From Zonotrichia leucophrys gambelii (lineage: Eukaryota > Chordata > Aves > Passeriformes > Passerellidae), in NCBI RefSeq assembly GCF_028769735.1, contig NC_088177.1, positions 20,435,599-20,499,598 of the forward strand: a stretch of 64,000 bases of DNA. The letters run 5' to 3'. The notes under the pieces were generated by a model. The model saw nothing but the letters and a program-made list of their open reading frames with translations. It was not told the DNA's origin and did no database searches. Positions within the stretch are counted from its first letter, which is position 1. Each line of letters starts with the position of its first letter. The position numbers and the translations under genes were made by a program. This document shows, piece after piece, positions 1-15,000 of the stretch.

Positions 1-3000
1 TATATGGACACAAACTGTAACCAGTTATGACATAGGAAAATCCTGCCCTGGGATTTCTGTGGGGCAGTCTTTGAAGAAAATATATCCTTGGCTGGCATAG
101 GCAGGGGAAACATGGAAAGCTACTGCTATGAGGCTCAAAGGAAAGGAATGAAAAGGGATTGTTTTATCCCTAACCGTATTTGCTTTATTCATTCATTCAC
201 ATTACATGGTAGATTTCTTTGCAGTGACTGGGAAAAGCTACTGGAGGGTGGATGCACTTCTCTCACTGTTCCTTACCCAGCAGAACAGGGCACTGATGTC
301 ACTGTGAACACACGGTGGGGCTCGGGGGATCCAGAGAGAAGAGTCCTATTGAGGGAGCCTTAAATCAGTATTCCTCTTCTCTTTAAAGCAGACACACTGG
401 GTCAGCCTCACTTTTAACAAAATAAGAGGCACAAAGGAGGGCAATGATATGCCTCAATTTTTGCATTTGGTACTCCCAGTCCACACCTGGAGAGTTGCAA
501 TCATTTTTTAATACTCATTTTCATCTTATAACCTTTCAGTTAAATCTGCTGAGTGGCCTTCCATTGAGTATGTCTATTAGCCCATGATGTTTGGTTTTAC
601 TTTGAGCAGGTTTCTTATTTTCCTCAGAGCACTCTGAATGCCACAGTAAATCCTACCAGACCCTCATGGGCTGCAGCTGGGTGTTGACTGGCAATCACCA
701 TCTGTTCCTCACAGTCATGAGTCAGTGCCTTATCAGAAGCTTATTATTACTACTATAGACATTTTTGGAATCAGGAGTTGATTTCGCATAAAAATTCTTT
801 TCAGCTCTGTTCCATGTTCTAGAAGTGTCACAGGGCAGATTTTTAAAATTATTAGCAGCAATGACTATACAAAAGAAATTACATTTTTCAGTCCAATCAT
901 GCACACTTTTTTATGATGTTAAAACTTGGGTACAATAATCACTCTATGGGCCTTTTCCTGAAGTACCATAAAATACCATTTCTCTTTCTCTTCTCTAGGA
1001 TGGTACACTTTAGTAAACAAGCAAGCTGTGGAGGTTACTAGGTGTTTGGAAAGCAATTTCTCTTTTTTCTTCAGTAATGTCACAAATGTATTTTTTAAAT
1101 TGTCAAGTTCTCTTGTATTTTCACAGTAAGGGATTTTAAACAAAATGGCTCTTCACATAAATATCCATCTCAGTCCTTATTAAAAGGCTCTAAAAACAAG
1201 AAGTGAGAACAAAAAAGCGTATTTTTAACTGACCCAACCCTTTTCTTTTTCAGAATTAACCCAATAGGAATATTTGAGTTTGGAAACAGTCTGAACACAG
1301 GGAAAATATTATAGGAATATCTAAAAATTCCTAGGGACAAAAAATCCTGTTTCCTCTCCTACCTAACACAGAGTGCTACACAGTGCAAATGGATCTGCTA
1401 CTTCTGGGAAATCTGCCATCTATTAAGTAAATAAACCTATTTTCTCCCTTTTTTTTTTTTCCAAATTTGAACCTTAACCCCAGCAAAGATAATATTCAAA
1501 ACCATGCCTTTTGTTCTTTTTTTATGAATTACAAAAGCTAAATTCCATCTGTAATTATTCTTGTGAAACACAAGTACAAACAATGGGATTGTAAAGATGC
1601 AGGTACAAGATTAATTTGGTCTCAGACATCTCTGTATATCAGTGAGAATAAATGAGCAGCAGAAATGCCACTAAGTTTAGACTGCAGTTTTCAGGACTAT
1701 CAGTTAAAATATATTTGTGAAGGAAAAGAAATCTGATATTGAGTTATTGAAAGAAACAGAGAACTCCAATATACTGGTCATAGGTTCCCTGCTGAGGGAA
1801 GAAGTGGACCTTACAAGTTCTCAGTCTCAAGATAGGATTTCCCCAGTAAGTCTGAAAAAATATTCATCACTCCGAAGTCCATACAGAACTGGGACTAGAG
1901 CTAATTCTCCCACATCCTTATAAGCCAAAGGAAAAAAGCATTAATCACAACTTTATGCTGGCTCATTTCAACCTCCCTCCTGTTCATACCCAGGAACACT
2001 CTGTGGATCTCATCCAGTACAAGACTTCCACAAAGTTCAGCAAGCTTTGACTGGAGAATTTTGCCACAAAGCCACTACACGTTTGTATTTCTGTGGCTTA
2101 AGACCAATCCATATCACTTTGGAACATCTGTTGTTATTTATTTCAGGAAGACTGACAGGCTGCAGGATGTTCTCCAGTATTTTGAAATGACTGTTGCTTT
2201 TTTAGGGTCCCCAACTCTTCCTTCAGATCACTCTGCTCTGCTTCACTTGGTATTTCTGCTGCACCTTCTGCAGTCAGGTCTGATCACCTCTGCAGCTGAT
2301 CCCTATTCCTTCTGCTTTTGCCAGAAACAGTAAACATTTCTACCCTAAATCTCACAGCTGGCTGTGCAAAATACAGTCTGACCACCTGGACTTTTTGTGC
2401 TGTCATTTAAATGCTCAAATGGTATCTCCACTAAAGTAAGAGGTTATAAAACTCAGTGCTGTTGTACTTTATTGTCTTTCTTTGTTCTGTGTTTGAGAAC
2501 TGCTACTGTATATTGACTTTATTAAAGTTTTGTTTTTTCAAAGACCAATACAATTATTATAAATCCAAGTTCCAAAATGGACAGATACAAAACTGAAACT
2601 GCCATATTAAAGGTCTGTAACGATCTTTCTTTGCTCTGCCAAATGGATTGTCATCTGTGTTGATTCAATGCAACTCCTCTGTGCCATTCAATACAATTGA
2701 TCACAACATGCTTTTATACAGCATTTGGTTATCCTTGAAATTTGGTACCCAGGGGTCCTGGAAAATGCCCACAGCTTGAGCTGTTTTTCAGTGAATACCT
2801 TTCTCTATAGCCAACAGTAAAATTGTTCTTTTTCTTATCTTGTTTCTAAAATTCCCCATATGCATTCAGAGAAATTCTGTTTTAAGTCTCACTGCCTCAT
2901 TCTTGATAGCAACATCCACTTGGTAATTTTAATTAAATCTCATGGCTTCAATTATCTGTATACAGACACTGTATCAATTTAAGTTCCTTTCCAGCCTGGC

Positions 3001-6000
3001 TTTTTTTCCTTCTTGCCTGATGTTTTATTTTGGTCTCACTCTTCTGTTTGGTCAGCCTTTGAAAGCGGGTCCTTCAGAAAGCTACCAACCACAATTTTTA
3101 ATTTTTAATTGCTTTGTAAATCTAATTTTCAGTCAATATTTGCAAACAGAATGAAAACCTCATTGTGAATTAAGCACTGAAGTATGAGATTCTCCTACTT
3201 CAGGGCTTAATTCACGATCTTTTCCCTTTTGCCCATAAATTAGTGCAACATTTTATGCAACTAATTTAATCTAGTATTTTTTCTCCTTCTCTGATCAGTG
3301 CTAAATATAAAATTTCCTCTGATTTATATTACAGATTTCCATATCAACCTTTATATTGTAGACTTGGTTTAGGTCTATAGCTGCTCTGCATGGTGGATAT
3401 TGAACAGAAACCTAGATGTTCAACATAATTTTCCATTTACTTATGTGGACACTTAAGAATGGAGCTGGTCTAAACATGGTTGGACAACATAAAATGTTAG
3501 TCCCTGTAGACAAGAACTTCTCTCTACAGAAATCATTCTCCTGGTTTCACTCTGACCTGCATTTTCTAAATACAATACATAAGATTCTTCACAAAGAAAT
3601 CTGCATGAGTAAGGAGAGCCTAAATTGACCAAGGAATTTGTTGTTTTCTACCTGGAATGCTCGAACTTTCTATTGAGCTTTAATGATTGTGCAAAGTCAT
3701 TACAATATTACTGCAGTAACTATGGTATCAAAGCCAGCAAAGCCAGCAGACACCAGGGCTATCTCAGGCAAACAGCCTCAGGAGAGTGACTTAACCTTTG
3801 ACCAGCAAATTTGATCTGTTATAGGCAATTTGTGTCCCAAGGTACACAGTGAATGGCTGACGTACACAAAATAAACAAAGACTGAGAAAGACAATAAACT
3901 GACAGCCAAGATCAACAAATGGTCTTGGTGTCCCATGAAGCCATTAATAACAATACTCTGTCAAACATGCTTTTTGCCAGGCATGGGCTGGTTCTGAGTG
4001 CCTATGTGACCTTGAGAAGATGAGGCAGTGTAGTGATATGACAGGAATATTCTACTGCAAAGAAGCTCCTTTTAGCCTGTGTAGTCCCTAAGCATCTCCT
4101 TGCTCCCCTCCCCTAGAATATTTATATTATGCAAACACATAAATTTATCACCTCTAATATTTTGCTGTTCTTAATAACAGAGACAGAAATAGTAAAAAAA
4201 AAGGAAAGACAGCCTTTTACTCGATACTCTGGAAATTAATACACAATAGTTTCAAAGATGTATATGATAATACATGAGTTCCATAAAAACAAAAGAATAA
4301 GCTAACAGACTAAAATAGCAAAGGTAGAAAATTTTGAGTTTCTACATGTGATGAGTGAATTATACTCTCACAAACAATCTTTACAGACAACAAATACACT
4401 TCCCAAAAGAGTTACTTAAGTATTTCAACTTTAGCCCTCTACTGTATCCTTTTACTATGGTGTGAATGTATTGTTTTAATAAAAATATAGAAAAAAGAGG
4501 CAGAAGAACATATAATACACCTGATTGCTTTATTCTGCTGGATTGAGGCCTTAACACTCAGGTAAATCTTACCTACTCACTTATTCTGAACCTGAATCCT
4601 CATTTTTTTTCTCCCCCTACTCTAGAGGAATTGGTTACTTTTTTTTTCCTTCTTTTTAATCTTCTCTAGTGAAAGATCATTTTGTCTGTGCTCCACTTTC
4701 AATTCCATACAAGTGCATGGACAGCAGTTTACAGTATAATGTTAAGTTTTCCACAGGAGATCTAGGGCCAGCAGTGATCCTTCTTCCCACTATGACAGGA
4801 ACATCATCTTTCAATTTCTTTAAACTCTAGCCTAAAACAAAAAAAGGATTAAACTCATTCTCTCCAATCTGAATATCCCCACAAGACAGAGGAAGCTGGT
4901 ATTTAAACCAGAATAAATGTTAAGGATGAACTAAACAAATATATTTTTATTGGAATAAGTTTGTTAGCATATTTTAGACTGTCTAAAATTTGGTGTGTTT
5001 CCAATTAGATCACTAGAACATATACTTTGTTTGAGTGTGGTTTCTTTCCTCCCCTCCAAGCATGCCAGAAACATATAAGTCTTTGTAAAATACTCAAGTG
5101 TCTCTAAGACACAGATTTTAAATAGTATTTTCCATGCAGGAGATGCAATAACCCAAAATTCGCTTCATTTCAGCACTGGGAACTAAAGCCAGTTATCCAC
5201 TCAGAATTAGCAAGCTCACATTGCCAAATCAGTTTTCCTTACTGGGTGCACAGACTTCCCAGGCAAGTCAACAAACTGTGCAGTTTGGTGGAGCAGCACC
5301 AGAGGATTTAGAGGTTCTCAGAGCGGCCTTACAGACCAGGGTCAGCACTCAAACCACATGTAGGAAAAGACAACTTGCACTGTGCGGTTACTGAAATTAG
5401 CAAACATCTGACATGTAGGGAGAGAGCAGCTTACACCACTGCTACAGGCAGAGAGAACTGAAAGCAAATTTATACCTAGAAATTTCTCTTCCCATCTTCC
5501 CAAGCCATTTCAGCCCAGAGCTCCTGGAGCTCTGCCTGATCCTGCCTACAGCACCCTCCACTCCTGCAGATGACTGATGGCTTGGGAAGCTACAAATGAC
5601 AACCAAGCTAAAATAGCCTAAGTAGGAATTAATTACAAAAGAGATGAGGCAGAGGTCTTCAGAGATGAAGAGGTACATTAACCTATTGAAGCAGTTACAA
5701 TCATGATAATCTGCTGTTTTAAAGGGAAGAAATATTTGCTAATTTATTTTTGAGTAACTAACTCTCTGGTGTATCCATACACACACATATAGTCACTAAA
5801 ATAATTCTGCAGCTGTATTATGGAAATTTTTTCTCAGAAGCAGCGCAGTTTGGTTTCGTGAAGTGTTCATTTTGACAAAGATTTATTTAAAAACTTGCAT
5901 TTTACACTGTAGCCTGTATCAAACCAAACAGACAAAAATTAAAATCACTAATTTAAAAACATGAATTGCTAAAAAGACTAAATGAATAGAAGTGAGCTTC

Positions 6001-9000
6001 CTTGAGCGTCCTTCCTTACTGTCTGTCAGGGAAGCTGTCTGTTTGGGAGGCTGAGCAATCCAAGAATGTGTGAGTGAAAACAAACACTTCCAACCACAGA
6101 CGAGGATATGGAAAGTGTATTTGCAGGGGGTGGGGGTGGACATAAAAAGGAAAGCTAACTTCTTTGAATTGTTTATTTCCTCAATCTAATTTTAATTAAA
6201 ACCAGAACATTAGGATGTCTGTTATACTGAGCTACTGTAATACAGATTTCCACATTAGAGGATAAAAAGCTAAACACAAAGATGAGAGAGGTAGAATGAA
6301 CAGTGCTTGACTCCTTACTCACTAGGTTTCTTTGGCTAGGAGGAAAATAGCAAACAACAATAGTGGCCTTCTGCCACCAGATGATAGCATTACAATTCTA
6401 TTTACACATTACTACCAACCAACCTGATGATAATCTGGGGTTAGTGTGGGGCCAGGTATTCACTGCTTTCAAATAAGGGACAATGAATGGCACAGGCACA
6501 CAGTTCATTACTTCAAACCAAATACTGCAGTTAAATGCTAAAGAGCTGATACTTAGTGGCTCATGTATCTTGTACTAAATATACACAGACAGAATTTTTA
6601 ACACACAGAAGGGGAGAGGTTTTTTCATGTCAGCATTTGACTAAAATTTTATATTTATCCTGGTTGCTTTTTTATTCATTATTTACTGTTTCTTCCCCAC
6701 AACAGCAACAAAATAGAGCAAAATTGGAAAGTTGCAAGAACAGAAAGGGAAAAAGGAGAAGATCTCATCATTTTCACTCCTAAGAATTATTCCAAGACCT
6801 CTTAAAGAGCAAGATCAAATTCTCTCACATGCACGAGGGCCAAGACAAGATCTTGGAGATGTCATTTTCACTGAATAAAGGCAGCAAGTGGGGAAGATTC
6901 TTTGAATGTAAATATTTTTGTGAGGGGAGAACTTGATAGTATAATTAAGTTGTATGGTAAATGCCAAACAGCATTGTCACCACTGAGAGATCAGAGCAGT
7001 TGCTGCTCATGACAAAGTGCAGAGTAGAAGCAGCTCACACTCAGGGCAGAGCCCAAACTAAGGAACTCTGCTGGGCTTATGGCTCAAGGCTCTGCATAAG
7101 CTGGGTGACAACCAGGACAAGGGAGATCCCAGGCTGCAGAGTGGGGTAGAGGGAGGAGAAAGTAACAAAGGCAGAAACCTGGTGACAAACAAACATTGTT
7201 CAGGATGAAGGGTGGGAGCTGATAGGAACACCAGTTACCTGCTAAGTTAACAGCTGAATGAGCTGAAACTGCTGGGTAAGGATCAATCCTGCATCTTGGC
7301 ATTCACATCCAAGCAAATGAGGAGAGGTGGAGGTGAATGGGACACAGCCAAATGCAGTGCAGAGCAGGAAGCTGTGAAGAGCTTTTCTCACCGCTGTTGA
7401 GCAGAGATGGAAAGCAGGAACTGGGCAGAAAGGATGTAAAGACTTTGTTCATCCTTCATTTAGCTGTTCCAGTGCTCATGCACATGGATGGTTTGCAACA
7501 GAGGCAACTCTCAGGGAAGTGGAAAGCTGTGTAAAACATTTTGTGCCCAGACTCACTGCAAATGTTGCAGTAGGAAGCAAAATGCTGCTGGGACAGGCTG
7601 GCTGTGAGTGCTTGTGGCTGCTCCCAGCAGGTGACCACACTGGCCAGGTAACAGAGCAGAGTGGGAAGGGAACAGAGCTGGAGGTGGCACAGGTAGGCGG
7701 GAGCACTCAGAACCAGGAACCAGCGTGAGCCTCAAGAGAGACTCACATAATCTCGAGGCAACACAAGTCCAAGCAGAAAGGGAAGAAATTTCTGTGTGCT
7801 CATGTCTTCAGTGTGCTGTGTAGTAAGTCAGCAAATTTTGGACACTGCCCCACTGAGTGGATTTAAGGTTCATGAAAAGATGACATCCCACATAGGACTT
7901 TTGTTAAAGGGGGAAGATGCTGCCAGTCTTCATGATGACAGATGACAGAGTAAGGCCAACAAGAGGAATAATCTGCAGAGGAACAAATAGTTTGCCCATG
8001 GCAAATTTGAAATAGCAATTTTTTTTTTTTTTTTTTTTTTAGCAAGACCACATAAAATCAGGGTAAAAGACAGAAAGCTAACTTTAATTCTAAGGCATTA
8101 TATTCCAAAAAGCATTTCTGAAGGTGAGAGCATCTGTAGCTAGGAGGTAGTACAGAGAGAATGAAACCCCAGATCACCATCACATGCAGTGGCAGCAGCA
8201 GGAATGGGCATGGAGAGGAAAATTAGTTTAGAAAGTCATATGAAAGCTTACTACTTTCTCATTTTCTTAAGAATAAAACTATTTGCTTGCTGCACTTTTA
8301 TAGAAGTTACCAAACTAGTTTTTAAATGTATTTGTAATTTTTAACAGGTTTAGCTGAACAATGACAATACAAAGCAGAGAAATGTTATTTGCATTTTTTA
8401 CAAGCACAGAGGATAATTTTTCTGTAAAAAGTAGGGCTCAGAGCAGTGGAGTTAACCAGTGATTCTTGAGAAATCAGTAGCAGAGCAGGCATTTGAAAGA
8501 AAGCCTCTCTCACAGTATCTCCTAAACCTTTTCCTATCTAACCCCAAACCTAAAACTTTTCCTATCTCCTAAACCATCTCTTCTTCATTTTCTTTCAAAA
8601 ATCCCACATGGAAATAAAAAAGGGAAGAAAGAGACAGAGTAGTTCAAGGGGTCAGGTTTTTTCTAAAGCTAGCATACTTCATATGCTCTGAAATTGTGAC
8701 TACCCCAAAAGGAGCTTTGTTCCTTTTATATGTCAGCAAAACAAAAGGTCAGCCTATTGAAATATTGGTCAGGTCTGACTTTCTTCTATTAATAACAAGT
8801 AGAGACACATTTTTTAAAGTAATAGTTAAATAAATGACCACATGTCTGCAATCATTTCGACTTAAAATGTCAACTGGATTTGAGATGCCATGTGCATTTA
8901 ATCAATGACTCTGCACTATAATATAAATATTACTTTAGTTTGACTGTGCTGTGTGCCATAAATCATAATTCAGTGAGATGAGTATATTCAATTTTCTCTA

Positions 9001-12000
9001 CAGATGGCTGTTAATGGCAATACCTATTAAACCAGCACCCAGCAGCACTCTGCAGTTAAGGAATCTGTCAGGAGTCTCCTTTTGTATCATTTCTCTGCTA
9101 ATTGTTGTCTTTCCTCCTAACCCCTCCATTTACCATGGTCATGTTACAAGAACTACTGATTCAGAAAATCAGCAAAAACCTGTTGTTTCTTTTGTTATTA
9201 AGGTAGAACTTACACTCTTCTTATATTCCTGAGCAAAACTTTGTATTCATTGGTTGAAATACAGCACAGGAAGTCTCAATTCAAATATTTGTGGGCATGC
9301 CTTTAAACCCTCTAGGACCTTAAACCATAATGCATCTGTACTACTACAGAAATACCCAATGTCCTACAATTTATACAGAAAACATGGAATTCAAACTTTA
9401 TCCTCAGCTGGATTTTAGAGCAAAGAACAGGCAACTCTAGTGACTGATGGATGAACACAGTACTGCAGTGTTCAGTATTCCCCAAGAATACACTTTGCTT
9501 TCTAGGACTCTTCTTGCAGAATACATTTCTTGAGAGATTAGAGACAGACACTTAGAAGAAATATGCTACCTCCAGAAAATACCTGGAGTTTACTTTTAGC
9601 AGTTGTGGCATGCACAGAGGTCAATATTAAATAGGCAAGTATCCATTAAAGAAGAATTTCAAGTTAATCCTCACAGACAAAGCACGATGCCTTTTTTTTT
9701 CCTTTTGCTTAGTAATGACTTGAATAATGATATTTCAACTTGAAGTGAACATGCAAGTTTTTCACAAAAAGCATGCTCCTTGCAAACAGTTTGCAATTTC
9801 AAGTCCTTTTAAATAGTCAGAGGGAACTTTCTGCTCTGATCTGTTAAGTAAATATAAATCTTGTTATCCAAGTTCAGTAATGAGAGTGAGGGGTCTATTC
9901 TTCACTGCACTTGCATACATCTAACGTTAATGAGATTTATGCATGCATATTAAGGGGAGAACAGATGCTTAATTAAACAAATCAGCCTTTAGTAGGCAGT
10001 CTGCATGATCATCTTTAGTACAAAACCCCCTTATTTTCTCTGCTTTAGTCTGACTATGAATGCAGCCAAGGAAGAATTAATATGGTGGAGGAAAAGCAAA
10101 AGTCGTACATATAAAATGGAATGCTTGGTTTTTTAGTTTAAAATACTTGACAAATTTGCGCTAGATTGAGTAGCTATATCCTCTCTCTCATGTTCTTATG
10201 CTCTTTAAAGGAAAGTGGAGTTTTATTTACCAATTTACCTAAATGAAAATTTTATTGTGCAAAAGGAAATCAAGGCCTCTAAATAACTCATCTGCCTCAT
10301 TAACTGATGCTGTCTTTCAAATACACATCATCCATCTCAGATAATTTTGCAACTGAGAACAAAAAATCTAAAATAACTTTAGCCTAATTAAAACATAATT
10401 TAATCTAGTTGTGGGGTTTTTTTATCTATCAACGTCCATATTGATTTCCAGCATCATACACAGATAAATACATTAAGAAGTTATATACATCACCTCTCTC
10501 CAACAAGCCACATCTTTATTATTTGCTCCTTCTTCATCTACTGCTACCTTTTCTTCTACAACACTCAACTTCTAAGGGCAACAGAGCAGAAAAAAATCTC
10601 TCCATAAGTTATCATAGTGCCACACTTAATGGAAGTCAATATCTGTATATTATGCTATCTACTCTGCAATACCATTACAGGCTCAACAGTGCTGGTTGTA
10701 AAAAGTATCATTCGGAGCACAAGGCCTATAATAGTAGTAATGAAAAAAGGGTCATTTCTGTCTTCCAACTAGAATGAAAAATTAAAATCACTAAGGCACT
10801 TAGCTCAAAGGAAAATTGGCAAATTAAAGGGACAAAAAATAAAATATTCATGGCTCATATTGTGAAATGGAAGGTAAATAATTTAAGATGAACTATTATG
10901 TGGAAAATTGCACTCTTTCTGAAGAGCAAAAAGCAAATCTAACTAATACACACATATATATTCCTGCTTCCTGGGCTTGCAGTTATACGTATATGTGCAC
11001 AAATATGCAAGTCATGGCTGAAGTGCAATACTGCTGGGGGATAGACATTTTGTCACCTATACTAATTTTTAAAATATTTTATAGTGAAACAGTCAACAAG
11101 CATTGCTTTATATGAACAAGGTTAGTTGTATTTTCTTCCTGAGTCCAGCCTAGAATTGAACACTGAATGAGAGAGTGCTCTCCCACTGCACTCCACTTCA
11201 GCACAACTCTTTAGTCCAAGTCACCAATTACATACTTTCTCTTAGATTTTTATGCCACACAAAAAAATTATGACTTCAGCCTCCTGGTCTCTGCCTGGGG
11301 GAGCTACCTATTAAAATGCCATTGGTGTGGCTGCAGTCCATTAGCTATCTTACCTTCATATCCATAAAACTGAAAGGGCTGCCCAGAATTTTTACAATCA
11401 CTATTCTGGAAAAGGTAGAGAGAGCCATAGACTTATGTTTATTATACTCCAGCACTGTAACAACTGCTATGGGATTAGGATACAGAACTGCAGAGGTCAC
11501 ATTTCCCTGGTGATTTAAAGGTTCAGTCTTCTGCCAACTTCATTGAGAAACACAAAGTCTACCTTTGTTAGAAGACACTATTTTGAAAGTTTTTCAAAGC
11601 ATGGCAATTCAATAAATATAGACCATAAATTTAAAATCTGGAATTCATCACCTAGCAAACTGAGGAATATTTTGAAAATTTATTTTATCAACCTCTTGGT
11701 TAGGTCAGCTTTGCATTCTTGGTCCTAAGTGACAATACATTTTGCATTAGTGTTCAGCATCAGGGATTTCTAACACCCTGCACCAATGGGTTAATTAACC
11801 CTTCCAAACCACCTACAGAGCCCTCCTCACAGAGCTTTTGACAGTTCTAGGCAATGACACCACACACTACCTTTTTTCAAAGCCACAAATATGCTATTTC
11901 ACTACAGTGTTTCTCCTGAAAACACTGAACACCTTCAAAAAGAAGTACAGGGAAGCTCATTTGATGCCCAGCAGTCTTCTAAGACTCACAGTGCCCGGAA

Positions 12001-15000
12001 GGAATCAGTCAGCTCAATGTGAGAAAAGGGATGGGCCAAGAATTGAATGTGGCATTGTGCAATCTTGCTGCTCTTCTCTTGCACAGAACTCAGTATTATT
12101 TCTGTTCTGAAAAAGATTCAGTGTAGATGCTAGACTCTAGCCTGTCCCCGAGACTGAAGTATACGTTTAGTCACAGCTCCACTACTGAAAGTATTTAATG
12201 TACTTGTTTTCTTGATACACAGTATCAATCTACTCTTCAGTCTGTTGTCTAGTGATGGGTTATTAGTGAACAATGACAGCATGATGTGCCAGAAAACATC
12301 AAAAAGTAAAATATGTAAAATGCCCCTTGGCCAATGTTACACAAAAGCAGTTGAGACTCAATTTCTGTTCTTTGGACAGCACATACACACCTTCAGAACT
12401 AAAGCAGGCACTATATGCATCAGAACCAACCGAGGAAACAAAGCCCTGTGCAGTCAGCACCACAGTAAAATTGTACTGTGGATTATAGAGACTTTAACCA
12501 CTGTCATCTGCACTTCAAACCTCCAGTACATTAACCTACTTTGCCCAAATGCTACAGCCATTAATATGCTGCAGCCAAGAGTTTCAGTTAATACTGAGTG
12601 AAAAAACAGGTCTTTTAAAAAACAATGATTAAAAAAAAAAAACATGATTTCTTGATGGTCTCCCTGAATCACAGTCACCTAAATAAAGCTTCAATCAAGC
12701 CAAAGCTTAGCAGGAAAGCAATCATTCTTCTTTTTGTATGTGTAAAAAAAGACCAGGAACTACAAGTAAATAGCAGCTGAGCAACAGATGAGGCACTAAG
12801 TGAAATCTGTTAGCAACTGCTAACAGCTTTGCTATTTTCTGTTGTTAAATTAAAAAAAAAAAGGCAAAAAACCAATGCAGTAGCAATTCCAATATGTTCA
12901 AAAATCTCAGATGCAAAAGACTAAAGCTCAACAATTCTTGTACTACAGCTGAATACTTGGATTTGGTTTTAATATCTTGAAATGCTTTGTTATTGATTAT
13001 AAAGGAGAAATCAGCCAATTCACATGGCCACTATATCAAGGTAAAGCTTCTTACAGCTGTATGTGTGACCCAGCAAGCATAGCACAAAAATCCCACTGAA
13101 GACAAGTAGGACATTTCCAGCAGCTGTTTTAGCCTCACATTCTACTTTCTTTTGTCCTTTACACCTGACCCCATGTCATTCACCAGAAAATGCATGTGTC
13201 TTAATTAGCACTGAGCTTTCTGGCAAGATCTCTCATTTTCATTGTCCTTCTGGTCCTGGAGCTTTCACCACAGATGCTCAGTTCCTACTTATCTCAAGCC
13301 AATTTTGACATGGGTTCAGCAAGTCTGTTTTTCTGTTTGGATGCATCCCATAGCACAGCAGAACCATGCAGGCACAGCTGAAATAGCTCTGAACAAAGCT
13401 GCCCAGGAACTACAAACAGCATGAACATACCAAAGTGGGGGTTCCAGCTCCCAGCAGGATTCGTCACATGGCTGCAATCACCAGACCAGTTGAAAAAATT
13501 CATGACATTGCCTGGTCCCAGGAATAGATTTCCTCTTCTTACCCGTCACTTGCTCTAATAACTTTTTTCCCTTTCCCTCGGCTTTATCTCTCCTGTCAGA
13601 CTAACAGGGGTTCTGTTCCTCCTTTTGGTGGTCTCATACATGGGGGATCGCAGCACAACCACCGCCATACCTATAAAATGCACACTACAGATTTCCTTCT
13701 CCACCAAGCTTTCTGCTCCACTACAGTGTTTACATTTCCAATGCCCCCTGTGTGGCAGGTCCCCTTTCCAATTTAAATTCATCACGTCCAAATCTGGGCT
13801 CATCTCAGTTTCTAAATACTTCTCCCTACTTTCTCTTAAGATACCAAGAATTAGTAGCCACCTTGCCTGCTGCAGAAACTCACAACTTTTGTCATATTAA
13901 ATTTCTCTCTTTCCTTCTACAGATGTTCTACCAAAAAACCATGCCAGTTTCATTCCCACAACGTCATAAAAAAATCTGGATGTTTCTTTCCATTCATGTT
14001 GCTAAAATACTTATTCAAACCTCCTCCCCATCCCTCCTAACATTTACCCTTCGCATCAGTACAAGACTCCAGTTTGAAAAATACCTCTTGAATCTAATAT
14101 TTAGTTGGTATTTGATCTGCTCTGAATTCCACTATTAGTTCTCTATTATTTCTTTTAAAAACATTCAGATCAATTGGTTTTGTTTTTCAAGTCATATGTG
14201 CCAGTTTCTGTCTGAAAAAATACCAGCCTGCATTTGCTCATCTTGCCCAGGACATATGGCCCCCAATTATTTCATAAATGCACACTGGTTGCTCTTGTTC
14301 AAGCTCTACTTTGCAGGTCTGCAGCCTTCTTTCACTTCTATCTTGGCTAGTATTCCCTAATACTCTCACCTTTTCAGGAAGGAATTTCTTTTCAAGTTTT
14401 ATGAATTCTGGAAAGATACATCAACAAGGACACAGAACCTCTAAAAACCTCTCAGCTGAACTGTTACTTCTCACCTACTTCTCCTTCTCTCTTTATTACA
14501 ACATGATGCTTCCATCTTTGCTGTCTTGTAGAGATTTTCAGGGGTGTGGGATAGAAATTCCCATTCTGTGCTGCCATATAGATAAATATTATTAACACTG
14601 TCAGCTGGGAAGACTATCTAAATCAAAGACAAGATTATAGAAAGAGCAGATGTATAAACCTTGTGTACTACCAAAATGTGGAATATATTCTGAAAGAGGG
14701 AATCACAACAAATGGTAACCTGTTGTTTCCGGCTTTGCATTTTGACCATTCTCAGAATCTCTGTCAAATACAACAGCTTGTTTTGGATTCTAATGCCATC
14801 CCATGTTCTTTCTGGCTCAGATATAATATGCCTGTAAGACTTTACAATTCAAACTTGGAATCTGCTATGTATCTTTGATACATTAAGCAGTACTTATCCT
14901 TTTGTCAGACCTCTGTGCCACTCCCCTCCTCTTTCCTACTCATGCCAAAGAGCTGAAAAGAAGAATGAAAAGAGATATAAAGCTTAAGGCACACAAGAGA

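Noticed and set aside
1440..1480. Minus-strand TTTGG followed by an A run, considered as FGKKK
   Set aside because: There is no AG acceptor next to it, and the A run is a simple homopolymer.
3785..3830. GTGACTTAACCTTTGA, resembling part of a MIR SINE
   Set aside because: The match covers only about 15 bases and the rest of the MIR core is absent.
12212..12601. 129-codon plus-strand frame
   Set aside because: It has no domain, splice context or family similarity and looks like a chance frame.
13752..13800. Minus-strand ...CCCAG followed by a codon string reading FGRDEF, considered as the next PARD3B exon
   Set aside because: The expected start is FGKKKEDK, the peptide diverges at once, and there is no pyrimidine tract before the AG.
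13752..14138. 128-codon plus-strand frame
   Set aside because: It lies in C/T-rich sequence and has no similarity to anything I know. Composition explains its length.
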